Positions 1 through 7,835 of a stretch of DNA of 64,000 nt are shown piece by piece. The stretch is from assembly GCF_013426915.1 (NCBI RefSeq), contig NZ_AP023183.1:744001-808000 (forward strand), in the 5' to 3' direction. Within the stretch, counting starts at the first letter, position 1. Every line of letters begins with the position of its first letter. This DNA comes from Paraburkholderia sp. PGU19. Lineage in GTDB: Bacteria > Pseudomonadota > Gammaproteobacteria > Burkholderiales > Burkholderiaceae. Under the pieces are notes generated by a model that was not told where the DNA came from, did no database searches, and saw nothing but the letters and a program-made list of their open reading frames with translations. Both the position numbers and the translations under genes were made by a program.

Positions 1-930
1 GAAGCTATACGGAACACGGCAGCGGGCCTCGATGCGCGGCTGGACGTCTCTCTAACTGTGCGCACCGTCGAGAAGGCACGCGGCGAAAACTCAGAGAACG
101 CCGCTCTGCGCGCCGAGTCACGCCGGTCCGCCCCCCTTCTTGGATTTCTGCGACGCGTATGGCAGGACGCTCGCCTTAACCATTGGTCTGCAGAAGCGCA
201 GCGCAACTGGGGCACGTGCAGCGCGCGGATCCTTGCTGTGCTCGGCGATGGGAAGATGAACGGGAAGCAGATTCAGGATGTCGTTCACGTCATGCGGCGT
301 TACGAAGAGAGTGAGCTCCCGATCATCAAGGCCGAGTTCGACGCCTTCCTCGGCCGCATTCACACGACGCCCACCACCTCGGATCGCGGAGTGATCATCG
401 CGGAGATAAAGGCGATCGACCCATCGAAATACGGTTTCGTCATTCGTCTGCGCCAGACGTTTGAAACGTTCTACGCATCGAAGACGTTGATCGAGAACGC
501 GGCCCGGTCTTTCCGGCATGCGTGGCCGATGATCGGCAAGCCGGAAGCACGCATCGTCGCTGTGCTCGTCGTTGAACGCACGAAGGACGGCAATCTGCGG
601 GCGATCGATCTCGCGCTGCAGCTTTGCAGCCGCTCGTTCATCGCCTGCGACTCGAGCTACGAGGTCGAGATGGCGAATCGTCTCGTCGGAGAACGCCGGC
701 GGTTCGACAAACCACTACGCCGCGACCAGTCGGACGACATGCTGCCCGACTTTCGCCTGACTGACACGGCGCGCCCAACCGCCATCGAGGTCTACGGCAT
801 GGAATCAAACGATGCCTACCGTGCGCGCAAGTTGCAGAAGCAGGCGCTGTACGCTTCACGCAATGAGCCATGCGTTGAATGGATACCGCCGTCGCCGCTC
901 TCCTCGGTCGCGCTGCCGTCGCCGACTTGA
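1..930 (+). CDS. DUF1173-like plasmid protein, 5' end outside window
   Basis: The frame is open from base 1 to the stop at 928-930, so the true start lies to the left; GTG 58 is only an internal candidate and would give 290 aa. Near the C-terminus it reads MLPDFRLTDTARPTAIEVYG, followed by a basic stretch (RARKLQK). A PDF followed by an acidic EVYG and then basic residues is what I associate with DUF1173 proteins of conjugative plasmids, and it recalls a PD-(D/E)xK nuclease core. No function is established for that family, and the link is from memory, without an alignment. The stop codon is embedded in the TTGACT box of the next promoter. Confidence 0.5.
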   Translation, partial: EAIRNTAAGLDARLDVSLTVRTVEKARGENSENAALRAESRRSAPLLGFLRRVWQDARLNHWSAEAQRNWGTCSARILAVLGDGKMNGKQIQDVVHVMRRYEESELPIIKAEFDAFLGRIHTTPTTSDRGVIIAEIKAIDPSKYGFVIRLRQTFETFYASKTLIENAARSFRHAWPMIGKPEARIVAVLVVERTKDGNLRAIDLALQLCSRSFIACDSSYEVEMANRLVGERRRFDKPLRRDQSDDMLPDFRLTDTARPTAIEVYGMESNDAYRARKLQKQALYASRNEPCVEWIPPSPLSSVALPSPT

Positions 931-953
931 CTTTCCGGCAATGTCGATAGGGT
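927..953 (+). promoter_or_regulatory. Promoter, CTTGACTT class with 15-nt spacer
   Basis: TTGACT (927-932), 15 nt, then TAGGGT (948-953). It lies 33 nt before the GTG of the next gene and belongs to a family of six similar boxes between 0.9 and 16 kb. Confidence 0.45.
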
Positions 954-985
954 GAGCAGACATAGCTCAAAACAGGACCGTCACA

Positions 986-1480
986 GTGGAATCTAACTCT
1001 TTCTTTCTTCAACGCGCAGTTGCGCGTGGTGCAGACTGGCACGTCAGTTACCCGGCACTCTGCATGGCAAGCTCGACGGACCCCGTCGACGAACGGCGCA
1101 AACAGATCGTCGTCGCGGCCGCGGACGACAATGGCGTGCGGATGGCCTTCTTCAGCTCACTCGGCGCCATTCTCGACTTTCAGGCGTCCTGGATAGAAAT
1201 GGATGCGGCCACGCGCGGCTGGTTGAACTTCACGACTCGCTGGAATCGCTGGTGGTTACCGGATGTGGCGGCACTTGGCAGCATCGAGCGCCACGCCAAC
1301 GCGCCAACCGACGTGCGGTTCGCTGCGAGCAACGGGCGCGTCGCTCGTCTGGACACGGACGGATTCCGTCGTTATCTCGACACCATCGAGCAGCATTACC
1401 GCCGCGACGAGACGATCTCCCGCACCCTTTTTCCACCCGACGCCGCTTCCGCGGTACAGTCGCTACCCACCGCCCCATAA
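986..1480 (+). CDS. Hypothetical protein (164 aa)
   Basis: A GTG-started frame placed directly behind a CTTGACTT promoter, with AGGA about 14 nt upstream of the start. The product is soluble, with no signal peptide or membrane segment, and is rich in Trp and Arg in its middle part (WLNFTTRWNRWWLPDV). No motif was recognised. Its position in a same-strand series of small genes separated by short gaps is typical of a conjugative-plasmid accessory region. The reading frame is credible from its length and the promoter; the function is unknown. Confidence 0.5.
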   Translation: MESNSFFLQRAVARGADWHVSYPALCMASSTDPVDERRKQIVVAAADDNGVRMAFFSSLGAILDFQASWIEMDAATRGWLNFTTRWNRWWLPDVAALGSIERHANAPTDVRFAASNGRVARLDTDGFRRYLDTIEQHYRRDETISRTLFPPDAASAVQSLPTAP

Positions 1481-1507
1481 ACCACTACCTTTACCAACCG
1501 GACGTGC

Positions 1508-1822
1508 ATGAGCAGTGTCATCCCGTTCGCGCGCCTGCGCGTCACCACCGACGAACGCACTCACCGGCCCGGTGAGTGCGACCATCACAACATCCGCCTG
1601 GACCCTCGCGGCGGAATCGTCACCTGCCGGGATTGCTCGGCCGCGCTCACGCCGTTCTGGGCACTCACTATGCTCGCCGACCAGTACGCCGTCGCTCTGG
1701 CTCACATAGAGCGGCTGGAGAGGCGGCTCGCGGATGCAGACGCGCGCATTCTCGACCTGTCGGCCGAGCTCGACGGCAATCACGCGAAAGAGCCATTAAA
1801 ACCAGCTCCAACCTTCCCTTGA
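1508..1822 (+). CDS. Small CxxC zinc-ribbon-like protein (104 aa)
   Basis: The product has a metal-binding look: CDHH at residues 24-27 and CRDC at 40-43, enough for one Cys/His zinc site. It is followed by a heptad-like helical stretch (IERLERRLADADARILDLSAEL) that should form a short coiled coil. This resembles small plasmid proteins of unknown role with a zinc knuckle and a dimerisation helix. It lies 27 nt after the previous gene, probably in the same transcript. The role is not known; nucleic-acid binding is an inference from the zinc site. Confidence 0.5.
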   Translation: MSSVIPFARLRVTTDERTHRPGECDHHNIRLDPRGGIVTCRDCSAALTPFWALTMLADQYAVALAHIERLERRLADADARILDLSAELDGNHAKEPLKPAPTFP

Positions 1823-1878
1823 CTGCGAGAGCCTTCATGCTCGAATGGTGTATCAGCTATCCCAAGGACGACACCACC

Positions 1879-2271
1879 ATGAAGCGCAACTTCCCCTGCG
1901 GACACTCGGGCAAAGGCAAGTACTGCCATACGTGCGTCGCCATCACCAAAGCCAAAGAAGCCGAGATGCTCGCAAGGCAGCATAAGCGTCTCGCCAAGGC
2001 AGAACTAGCCGCCGCCGATCCGATCGACCTGTCGTGCGTTGCGCATCTTCCATCGATTCAGAAAGAGGCTCGAATGGTCCTGGCGAAGGTGCGGGACGGT
2101 ACCCACCCCTGTGCGCTGAAGGGGAAACAGATTCGGTCCTCAAATGGCCAGGTCCTCTCTGTGCCCGTTGGATATGCCTACCGCCTGATGTTCGACTGCG
2201 AATCGTTGCGCCCGATACGTCTGCTATCTCACGAGGCATACAACCGGGCCGCCGACGCCCTGCGATCGTAA
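1879..2271 (+). CDS. Hypothetical Cys/His zinc-binding protein (130 aa)
   Basis: The ATG at 1879 is chosen because the N-terminus then begins MKRNFPCGHSGKGKYCHTC, a compact C-x-H-x6-C-x2-C zinc-binding cluster. The rest is helical and basic, ending in PIRLLSHEAYNRAADAL, with a RelE-like flavour that I cannot confirm. A TTGACT box lies at 1819-1824 but lacks a convincing -10. Family unknown; a nucleic-acid-associated zinc protein is plausible. Confidence 0.45.
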   Translation: MKRNFPCGHSGKGKYCHTCVAITKAKEAEMLARQHKRLAKAELAAADPIDLSCVAHLPSIQKEARMVLAKVRDGTHPCALKGKQIRSSNGQVLSVPVGYAYRLMFDCESLRPIRLLSHEAYNRAADALRS

Positions 2272-2368
2272 TCTGCCGCAATTGGTGCTTTTTCCTGTCG
2301 TTTTGTGCAGTGACGCCGGTCGGCGAACATTACAATCCAATATAAATACACTGACCTGCGGAAGCGCT

Positions 2369-3037
2369 ATGACTGATGAACTATTCCCCTGCGCACACTG
2401 TGGCGGCAACTGGACGTTCGGCTGGTCCCAACGAGTGATTGGGGGCCGCATCAGGCCTTCCACCGATTATCTGCAAATCAACTCCAGCACCGCCCCGGTG
2501 ATGAACGATATGGAGGCGCGATCGCTATCTGAGCCGCCAACCGAGAAACTGTGCTGCATCCTTTGCGATGACTGCGGGATGCAGACGCCGTGGATCCCCT
2601 TCACCGACAACAAGCACGCCGCGCTCGATGAAGCCGGAAAAATCTGGAACATGAGATTGAATCGACCGGCCGCTACGGAAGGCGATCTGCTTGATCTTGT
2701 CCGCAAGGAGATCTCGCCGGTCGACGCGCCGTACGTTCTTGATCTGCTCGCGCGGACAGCGGAGGACTGGGAGAAGCGCGGACCGGTCTTTTCAATGCTC
2801 GCTCAGAAGATCGTCGACGGGAAAATCACAACGCGCGACTTCTGGCCGATCGACCCGGTGCTGGAGGATGCCGCGCGTTACCGCACGCTGCAGCAGATGG
2901 CGCGCTTCGTCTACATCGATGGTGTGGCGTCCGTGCAGTTTCCGCGCATTCCGGCGACCGGCGATGACGAGGAGTGCTCGTTCGAGACACGCGTCTCGGC
3001 AGCCGTCGACGATCTCCCGGATCGCAACCGCTGGTGA
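2369..3037 (+). CDS. Lar-like zinc-ribbon protein with extra C-terminal domain (222 aa)
   Basis: The start at ATG 2369 gives MTDELFPCAHCGGNW, a CxxCGG knuckle; a second knuckle (CCILCDDCG) follows about 55 residues later, and then a Trp and a basic Asn/Arg-rich helix. That order (LxPCPFCG, CxxCG, helix with AxxxWN) is the layout of Lar-type restriction-alleviation proteins of phages and plasmids. The protein is about three times the usual Lar length: residues 95-222 form an added helical domain without a recognised motif. Antirestriction activity is a family-based guess. It is followed at once by a CTTGACTT promoter. Confidence 0.45.
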   Translation: MTDELFPCAHCGGNWTFGWSQRVIGGRIRPSTDYLQINSSTAPVMNDMEARSLSEPPTEKLCCILCDDCGMQTPWIPFTDNKHAALDEAGKIWNMRLNRPAATEGDLLDLVRKEISPVDAPYVLDLLARTAEDWEKRGPVFSMLAQKIVDGKITTRDFWPIDPVLEDAARYRTLQQMARFVYIDGVASVQFPRIPATGDDEECSFETRVSAAVDDLPDRNRW

Positions 3038-3038
3038 C

Positions 3039-3065
3039 TTGACTTCATGAGAGCGGCGTCATACT
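3039..3065 (+). promoter_or_regulatory. Promoter, CTTGACTT class with 15-nt spacer
   Basis: TTGACT (3039-3044), 15 nt, CATACT (3060-3065), placed 50 nt before the ATG of the 45-aa membrane protein. Confidence 0.45.
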
Positions 3066-3114
3066 GGAATCAACTCTCGCCGCACCGGTGAGCGAACAAC
3101 CTTCCGGAAAAAAT

Positions 3115-3252
3115 ATGTCACCTGTCGATTACATCCGCGCCGCGTACCGCCACCGTGAGAAGTTGATGCCGCAACTGCTTACGCTTCTCGCGATCAGCGC
3201 AATCATCACTTACCATGCACTGACCAGCCCGCTTCTGAAGCGGCTTTTCTAG
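3115..3252 (+). CDS. Single-pass membrane microprotein (45 aa)
   Basis: A short frame, MSPVDYIRAAYRHREKLM, followed by one hydrophobic segment (LLTLLAISAIITYHAL) and a basic tail. A GGAAAAAAT stretch precedes the ATG at 3115 and a CTTGACTT promoter lies 50 nt upstream, which supports real expression. It is the last gene before the left terminus of the bounded 29.6-kb block. Too short for family assignment. Confidence 0.5.
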   Translation: MSPVDYIRAAYRHREKLMPQLLTLLAISAIITYHALTSPLLKRLF

Positions 3253-3276
3253 CGGCAGCTCTCGTCCTGAGGTTCA

Positions 3277-3299
3277 CGTACACGTATAACGCGTTTTTC
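3277..3299 (+). repeat. Left outer terminal repeat of the 29.6-kb block (23 bp)
   Basis: CGTACACGTA followed by TAACGCGTTTTTC. The exact reverse complement occurs at 32851-32873. The inner half of the motif recurs inverted at 3378-3387 (TACGTGTACG), beside the 35-bp site. Confidence 0.85.
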
Positions 3300-3340
3300 G
3301 GCGCGAACTGCTAACCCGTTGTTTTTAAACCATCTTGATG

Positions 3341-3375
3341 TGTGTCGTTTATAGACCACCCCAATAAACGACACA
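3341..3375 (+). repeat. Left 35-bp palindromic site (candidate recombinase core site)
   Basis: Perfect 12-bp arms, TGTGTCGTTTAT (3341-3352) and ATAAACGACACA (3364-3375), flank the 11-nt spacer AGACCACCCCA. The same site, inverted, with one spacer change and a compensated arm change, lies at 32775-32809. Two inverted arms around a short asymmetric spacer is the layout of a tyrosine-recombinase core site; a regulator or centromere site is the alternative. Confidence 0.75.
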
Positions 3376-3476
3376 CTTACGTGTACGTCCTTCGACATCT
3401 GCGGGCAGGTAACCCACCGGAAGTATCGGCGTCGGGAGCACTTGCCGGCCCGCCAGTGAGCTTGGCGCTCGCCCCT

Positions 3477-4664
3477 TCAACGCTCGAGGAGCCGGTAGAG
3501 CGCCTGTCGTGAAACTCCTAAAGCTGCGGCCGCCCGAGACTTTATGCCGCCGGCCTGAGCGAGCGCTTCCACTGCCATATCCCGCGTGATCGAGCGTTTC
3601 TTTCGCGCATCCATCGCCGCATGCGTTGACAGATAAGCGTTCGCCTTAGTCGCGCGGCTGTGTCCAGCTGCCTGAACAATGCGCTGCATCGCAGCCTTGT
3701 GCGCCTCACGGTCTACCCGTTCCGTGGGTTGCTTGATCGGAGCCCGGACGCCAGTGATCCGCTCATACATTTGCTGTAGGTACTGATGGCGGAGACCGTG
3801 GCTCGTTACGCCTATACCCGCCTGAGTGACGCCGTGCTTTTTGAGCACGTGATAGTAGTGTTCACGCCATTGTTTTTTCGTGTATCCATGCGGGATTGTT
3901 GACCCGGTATAAGGGTTTGCAAGCGTCGCCGCTTCCTCTAGCACGGCGAGTTTGAGTTCTATCGGCACGACGCGCTCCCGGCCGCCTTTCGTGCCGCGGG
4001 TGACATTGAGCAAACTATCGTCACGCACAGCTTCCTCGGGCCGAAGAAGGAAGCTCTCTTCAACGCGCAGACCAAACGCCGCCTGGAGTTTCAGTTGCAC
4101 CGCCACGTTCGGGTGAGTGACGGCGATCTCGTTGATCTTGGCTTCAGCGTCGATTCCATTTCCTTCCCACGATTTGTCTTGCAGCGCGACGTACGAGCGC
4201 ACGAGGTTGTGCTGCTCGCGGTCGACATAATCGGCCAGCGTGCCGATCAGATTCGGCTTCTTCATCCACTCGCAGAGGGCCCGCAGATAGGTCAGCTTGT
4301 TCTCGATTGTCCCCCCGGTCTGTTTCGCATCGACCCAGAACTTGACGAGAAACTCGACATGCTTGTGCTTCAGTGAGTATGGGGATTGCAGCGCGAAGCC
4401 ATTCCGGCGCAACTCTTCAAACGACTTGCAGATCGCCAATGTCCGGCGCTCCTGCGTTTTTATCGAAAGCGGCTTCGCGCTGATTCTGGTCCGGCTATGG
4501 ACGCGATTCACGTTATCCAGAAGCAGCTGTTCCAATGCAGCCTTGAAGTCGGCAGCCAACCAGTAGTCGCGCAGCACCGCGCGCACGTTCAATATCGCTG
4601 ACACCCTGATGTCCCCATGCAAATCGCGCCGTGCAGCCATCGTTGCACAGCCACCTGTCCGCAC
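3477..4664 (-). CDS. Tyrosine recombinase with C-terminal HTH
   Basis: A site-specific integrase of 395 aa. Catalytic residues can be placed at R200 (AFGLRVEES), K226 (RGTKGGRER), H289 and R292 (SHGLRHQY), H335 (AGHSRATKAN) and nucleophile Y344 (NAYLST). Residues 40-165 look like the SAM-like core-binding domain. An unusual C-terminal extension, residues 363-395 (ALGVSRQALYRLLER), is a Fis-type helix-turn-helix. The gene stops 102 bp from the left 35-bp palindromic site and points towards it, as integrases often do relative to their attachment site. It is the only complete tyrosine recombinase in the window. I infer, but cannot show, that it acts on the two termini of the block. The ATG at 4664 is the longest option; M9 is also possible. 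Confidence 0.85.
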   Translation of the reverse strand: MRTGGCATMAARRDLHGDIRVSAILNVRAVLRDYWLAADFKAALEQLLLDNVNRVHSRTRISAKPLSIKTQERRTLAICKSFEELRRNGFALQSPYSLKHKHVEFLVKFWVDAKQTGGTIENKLTYLRALCEWMKKPNLIGTLADYVDREQHNLVRSYVALQDKSWEGNGIDAEAKINEIAVTHPNVAVQLKLQAAFGLRVEESFLLRPEEAVRDDSLLNVTRGTKGGRERVVPIELKLAVLEEAATLANPYTGSTIPHGYTKKQWREHYYHVLKKHGVTQAGIGVTSHGLRHQYLQQMYERITGVRAPIKQPTERVDREAHKAAMQRIVQAAGHSRATKANAYLSTHAAMDARKKRSITRDMAVEALAQAGGIKSRAAAALGVSRQALYRLLER

Positions 4665-5646
4665 GCCGCGGCGCGGGATACGTTTTCAACCTGACCGCTT
4701 CTGACGGTCGTCGTCGTTCGCACTGCGGGCGGGACGCCGGGAGCCTATCCCCTGCATCAACCTGACCGCGCTGCGCGTTGCGTTCCCCGCCGGGTACGGC
4801 CTTCCCGTCCTTTAGCGATTCCATTCGATCAGCCCCGCACGTGGAAGAGACGTGCATCGACTGTCCATCTGCTGCCTGCTGCGAGAGGCCGCGCTCACGC
4901 GCGATGCCTGCCTGCGATACCTGCTTTCCCTGCCATCACCGCACCGGATCTGCCTTTGCAGAGTCCATCGTCGTTGATCGGGGCCGCTGTCTCACAGGTT
5001 GGGCCGCAGCGCTCTTTCGCTCCGCGATCCCGACTCCGCCGACTGCTCTGGCTACCGTGCCGGCCTACGACACGCTTCGCGTGCCCGTGTGCGTCTGTCT
5101 ATCGACTCGCACGACTCTGGCCAAATGCCCGGCAATACTTTTTGCGCGCTTCTTTCTCCGGCTGCGCCCGCCGTTCGTCTTCCGTACAGGGATGTGTTCG
5201 CTTTGACCGCGACTACATACCCCCACCCCCAAGTCCGTTCAATCTGCCGCTGCGTGTCGGGCTTCATGTAACGGTCCCAGCTCCGTGTGCTGAAAGGGTG
5301 TGTCCATGCGTGTCTGAGTCGTCGCGCGCAGTGTCGGTAGTGTCCGACTGTCCGCTTTACACGTCACCTCATCGCGCAAATCTGGGCAAAACCGCCCGCT
5401 AACCCAATGGATATCGCGTGTCCGGGGTCCTCAGTGTGGACCATGGTGCATTTGATTTGATTCAGAAAAAGGCCGCGTCAGAATGCGGCCTGTGACAGGA
5501 AGGGTTTTCGCCAGGCAAAGCGATCCCTTCAATGGTGAAACTCGGAGGTCGATGCGCTGATCGCGCGGTGGGTAACGAAGAGAATAGCTGCGCTCGCCCC
5601 TCCCGAAATTGCTAAAGCTCCCTAAATGTTGCGAGCTTTAGCTTCC
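4665..5646. other. Gene-poor stretch between recombinase and parM locus
   Basis: About 1 kb without a convincing gene. Overlapping frames exist on both strands but are Cys/Arg/Pro-rich and lack ribosome binding sites. A GGCCGC/GCGGCC hairpin lies near 5470-5488, without a clear T tract. It should hold the promoter of the recombinase (leftward). Confidence 0.4.
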
Positions 5647-5673
5647 TTGACTTTGATCGTCAGCCGATAGAGT
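5647..5673 (+). promoter_or_regulatory. Promoter, CTTGACTT class, upstream of parM repeats
   Basis: TTGACT (5647-5652), 15 nt, TAGAGT (5668-5673). The parM centromere-like repeats begin 22 nt downstream, so the transcript would cross them. Confidence 0.45.
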
Positions 5674-5694
5674 TGGAACGTCACTCGCGGTTGT

Positions 5695-5836
5695 GGGGCC
5701 AACGTTGGCCCCAACTCGGCCCCAAGAGCAGAAGACGTCATTGCGGCAGCGACTCTTCGGCCCGTACTTGGCCCCAGCAGGGACCAAGAACAGAAGCCGT
5801 CATTGCGACAACGATCTTTGGCCCGTACTTGGCCCC
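5695..5836 (+). repeat. parC-like repeat array upstream of parM
   Basis: Three parts. A perfect 18-bp palindrome, GGGGCCAACGTTGGCCCC, lies at 5695-5712. Two direct repeats of 46-47 bp at 5729-5775 and 5791-5836 share CAGAAG, GTCATTGCG and GGCCCGTACTTGGCCCC. The TTGGCCCC core is found in the palindrome and at the end of each repeat. Repeats directly upstream of an actin-like parM gene are where type II plasmid centromeres and autoregulatory operators sit, so this is the likely DNA partner of the small protein encoded after parM. Confidence 0.65.
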
Positions 5837-5888
5837 TGCTGGGGCCGAACGCGCAGTGAACATTGATAGACAACTCTGGAGAGAGCCC

Positions 5889-6908
5889 ATGAAGGTATCG
5901 GTATTTGCAGTCGACGTCGGTTACGGCAATACGAAAAGCGCATTCCGTATGGGGTCGGACATTGCCACCCAAATGTTTCCCTCGGTGACGCCGATTGCGG
6001 TGAGCGAGGCAGTTTCGAGCTATGGACAAGGCGTGCTGCACGCGCGCAAGGTATTGCCGATCGAAGTGGACGGCGCGACATACGAGATTGGCCCAGGCGT
6101 TGAACTGTCCTCCGCATACGGCAATGCAGGTCGAACGCTATCGGAAGACTTCTGCCTCACGTCGAACTATGCAGCGCTACTCGGGGGATCTCTCCAATTT
6201 GCGGGCGTCACCGAGGTCGACCGCATGGTGCTGGGGCTCCCTGTTCACACCATCAACAAATATTCGGCGCATCTGCGCGATGCGTTCACCGGGACGCTCA
6301 ACTTTGGCCATGGCGATATCCGTGTTCACTCAGTAAAGGTAGTGCCGCAACCCCTAGGATCGCTCGTATCGTTCTCCGAGTACGGCGGTAGCCGCTTCGA
6401 TCGCGAAAACGCCCATCTGGTGATTGATGTGGGCTACTTCACGACTGACTGGGTGGTCGCTCACGGCTTCACGATGAATGACCGCCGCAGCGGCGGCGCT
6501 CCCGGTGGTGCATCTCAGGTCTACAAGAGCATTGCTTCGTTGATCGCAAAGAGCGAGAAGGAACCGGTCGATGACATCGAACGGATCGACAAGTGCCTGC
6601 GCGAGAAAAAGCCGCTCCTGTTCTACGGGAAGGATGTTGACCTTATCCCCTATCTGGAACAGTCGCAGGCCATCATCAATGCCACGGTCAAGGAAATGCA
6701 AAACCGTGTCGGCCGGACCGCGGATTTACGCTCGATCGTCCTCACCGGTGGTGGCGCTGCTCTGTACGAAGCCTCGATACGCGCCGCGTTTCCGCGCGTC
6801 AAACTCGACGTGCTCGACGCTCCCTGCTATGCCAATGCAAAGGGCTTCCTGATCGTTGGTGAGGCAACGCTTGCTCGCGAACGCAAACCGGTGGGAGTCG
6901 CTGCATGA
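5889..6908 (+). CDS. parM: ParM/StbA-like actin-type segregation ATPase
   Basis: 339 aa, preceded by GGAGAG eight nt before the ATG. The N-terminal phosphate-1 loop is VFAVDVGYGNTKSAF (Asp-x-Gly-x-Gly-Asn-Thr-Lys); the phosphate-2 loop is LVIDVGYFTTDWVV in the middle, and the adenosine motif is SIVLTGGGAALY near the C-terminus. These three are diagnostic of the actin/Hsp70 ATPase fold in plasmid ParM/StbA proteins, which polymerise to push plasmid copies apart. The length fits the family. The upstream repeats (5695-5836) and the overlapping downstream gene (ATGA at 6905-6908) complete a type II partition locus. PRTRC protein D is a related alternative name, but no other PRTRC genes are seen. 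Confidence 0.85.
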   Translation: MKVSVFAVDVGYGNTKSAFRMGSDIATQMFPSVTPIAVSEAVSSYGQGVLHARKVLPIEVDGATYEIGPGVELSSAYGNAGRTLSEDFCLTSNYAALLGGSLQFAGVTEVDRMVLGLPVHTINKYSAHLRDAFTGTLNFGHGDIRVHSVKVVPQPLGSLVSFSEYGGSRFDRENAHLVIDVGYFTTDWVVAHGFTMNDRRSGGAPGGASQVYKSIASLIAKSEKEPVDDIERIDKCLREKKPLLFYGKDVDLIPYLEQSQAIINATVKEMQNRVGRTADLRSIVLTGGGAALYEASIRAAFPRVKLDVLDAPCYANAKGFLIVGEATLARERKPVGVAA

Positions 6909-7096
6909 TTGGAAAGGCCGTGGTCAAAGTCACGCTCAATGAAGCGACGGACCCTGATCTTTTCGCCTTCATCAAACAGTTCGACAACGAGCGCATGCGC
7001 GCGGGCGCACTCAGGGCGCTCGCGCGAGCGGCGCTCAACGGAGGGACGCGAAACGTGTTGCATCCGGCGTTTCCGTGGAGCCGGTCATGCGCATGA
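6905..7096 (+). CDS. Small protein coupled to parM, candidate adaptor (63 aa)
   Basis: The start overlaps the parM stop as ATGA, so translation is probably coupled. The product is basic and helical (VKVTLNEATDPDLFAFIKQF, then NERMRAGALRALARAAL). The pattern of a short strand with alternating residues followed by two helices would suit a ribbon-helix-helix DNA binder like ParR, but I cannot prove it. In type II partition operons the gene after parM encodes the centromere-binding adaptor, so the position supports this role. The frame overlaps the next gene by 10 bp. Confidence 0.5.
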   Translation: MIGKAVVKVTLNEATDPDLFAFIKQFDNERMRAGALRALARAALNGGTRNVLHPAFPWSRSCA

Positions 7097-7290
7097 CCGA
7101 ACCGGCGACGCCCCAGCCGAAAACAGAAGTAGCAGATATGGTTGAGAGCGATCCCACACCGATCTTCTCTGTCGATGCTGCCCCGGCCACGGCGTCAGAA
7201 CCGCTCGAGTCCCGCGCTGCCGAGCCGGCGATCACCGGCACACGGCGTTTTAACACGGACGCTATCGCCGACCAGTTCGCCGACTTCTAG
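7087..7290 (+). CDS. Acidic, disordered small protein after parM locus (67 aa)
   Basis: ATG 7087 is preferred over GTG 7075 because GGAG lies at 7076-7079, about 7 nt upstream. The product is rich in Pro, Glu, Asp, Ala and Thr and is probably unstructured, with a final FNTDAIADQFADF that could form a short amphipathic peptide. It overlaps the end of the preceding gene. It could be the acidic partner of a split adaptor or an unrelated accessory; no family was recognised. Confidence 0.45.
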   Translation: MRMTEPATPQPKTEVADMVESDPTPIFSVDAAPATASEPLESRAAEPAITGTRRFNTDAIADQFADF

Positions 7291-7305
7291 TCGCGGCCGA
7301 TGTCC

Positions 7306-7332
7306 TTGACTTCGCGCCACATTTGCGAAGAT
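7306..7332 (+). promoter_or_regulatory. Promoter, CTTGACTT class with 15-nt spacer
   Basis: TTGACT (7306-7311), 15 nt, GAAGAT (7327-7332), 46 nt before the ATG of the first of two small membrane proteins. Confidence 0.45.
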
Positions 7333-7378
7333 AGGTCATCGGCCCGCAATAGAGGGCTTCACTAACGGAGTAGAAACG

Positions 7379-7531
7379 ATGGATCTCCTGCACGTACTCA
7401 CTAACGCGGACTGGACTCGGGCCGCGCGCTTTTGGCTCCTCGTCGCAGTCGGTGTTGCCCTGTGGGAATCGGCGTATCACCTCCGCAGCGCGGTGCTTTC
7501 GTGGCTTCGAAAGGATCGCGACCATGCTTGA
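7379..7531 (+). CDS. Single-pass membrane protein (50 aa)
   Basis: A short frame, MDLLHVLTNADWTRAARF, with one hydrophobic segment (FWLLVAVGVALW) and a basic end (SWLRKDRDHA). Its stop overlaps the start of the next gene by 8 bp, and a CTTGACTT promoter stands upstream, which together make it a real coupled pair. No family recognised. The pairing of a one-span and a two-span small protein suggests a membrane complex, such as entry exclusion or pilus assembly, but this is inference only. Confidence 0.5.
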   Translation: MDLLHVLTNADWTRAARFWLLVAVGVALWESAYHLRSAVLSWLRKDRDHA

Positions 7532-7763
7532 GAGATTCCGGGCTCTCGATCCGCTCGCACGGCGCGCGGTTATCGCCGTCGGCCTTGCGGGGTTGATGTT
7601 TATCGACCTACTCTTCCCGACCTGCGATGTCACGGTGTGGGTCTTTTTCATCTGCGGCACCGCCTTTCTTTGGGCGATCGGAATTCTTCGCCCATTCCTT
7701 ATCATGATGTACTACCTTCTGCGGACGGTGATCCGACTCAAGACGCGGCCGTGGTGGTGGTGA
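7524..7763 (+). CDS. Two-span small membrane protein (79 aa)
   Basis: Starts at ATG 7524 inside the end of the previous gene. Two hydrophobic segments are visible (AVIAVGLAGLMFIDLLFPT and VWVFFICGTAFLWAIGILRPF), followed by a basic and Trp-rich tail (RLKTRPWWW). A strong terminator follows 33 bp after the stop, so the two small genes form a closed transcription unit with the promoter at 7306. Function unknown. Confidence 0.55.
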   Translation: MLERFRALDPLARRAVIAVGLAGLMFIDLLFPTCDVTVWVFFICGTAFLWAIGILRPFLIMMYYLLRTVIRLKTRPWWW

Positions 7764-7795
7764 TAGAAGGACGAGCGGTCCGTACAGTCGAAAAA

Positions 7796-7820
7796 AAACC
7801 CGGCACGTAGCCGGGTTTGT
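7796..7820. terminator. Bidirectional rho-independent terminator
   Basis: CCCGGC-ACGTA-GCCGGG stem with A-rich sequence on the left and TTTGTCTTT on the right, between convergent genes ending at 7763 and 7836. Confidence 0.8.
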
Positions 7821-7835
7821 CTTTATGGGGTTGAG

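Noticed and set aside
4778..5402. Overlapping plus-strand frames after the recombinase
   Set aside because: Cys/Arg/Ser/Pro-rich, mutually overlapping in three frames, no ribosome binding site; treated as non-coding.
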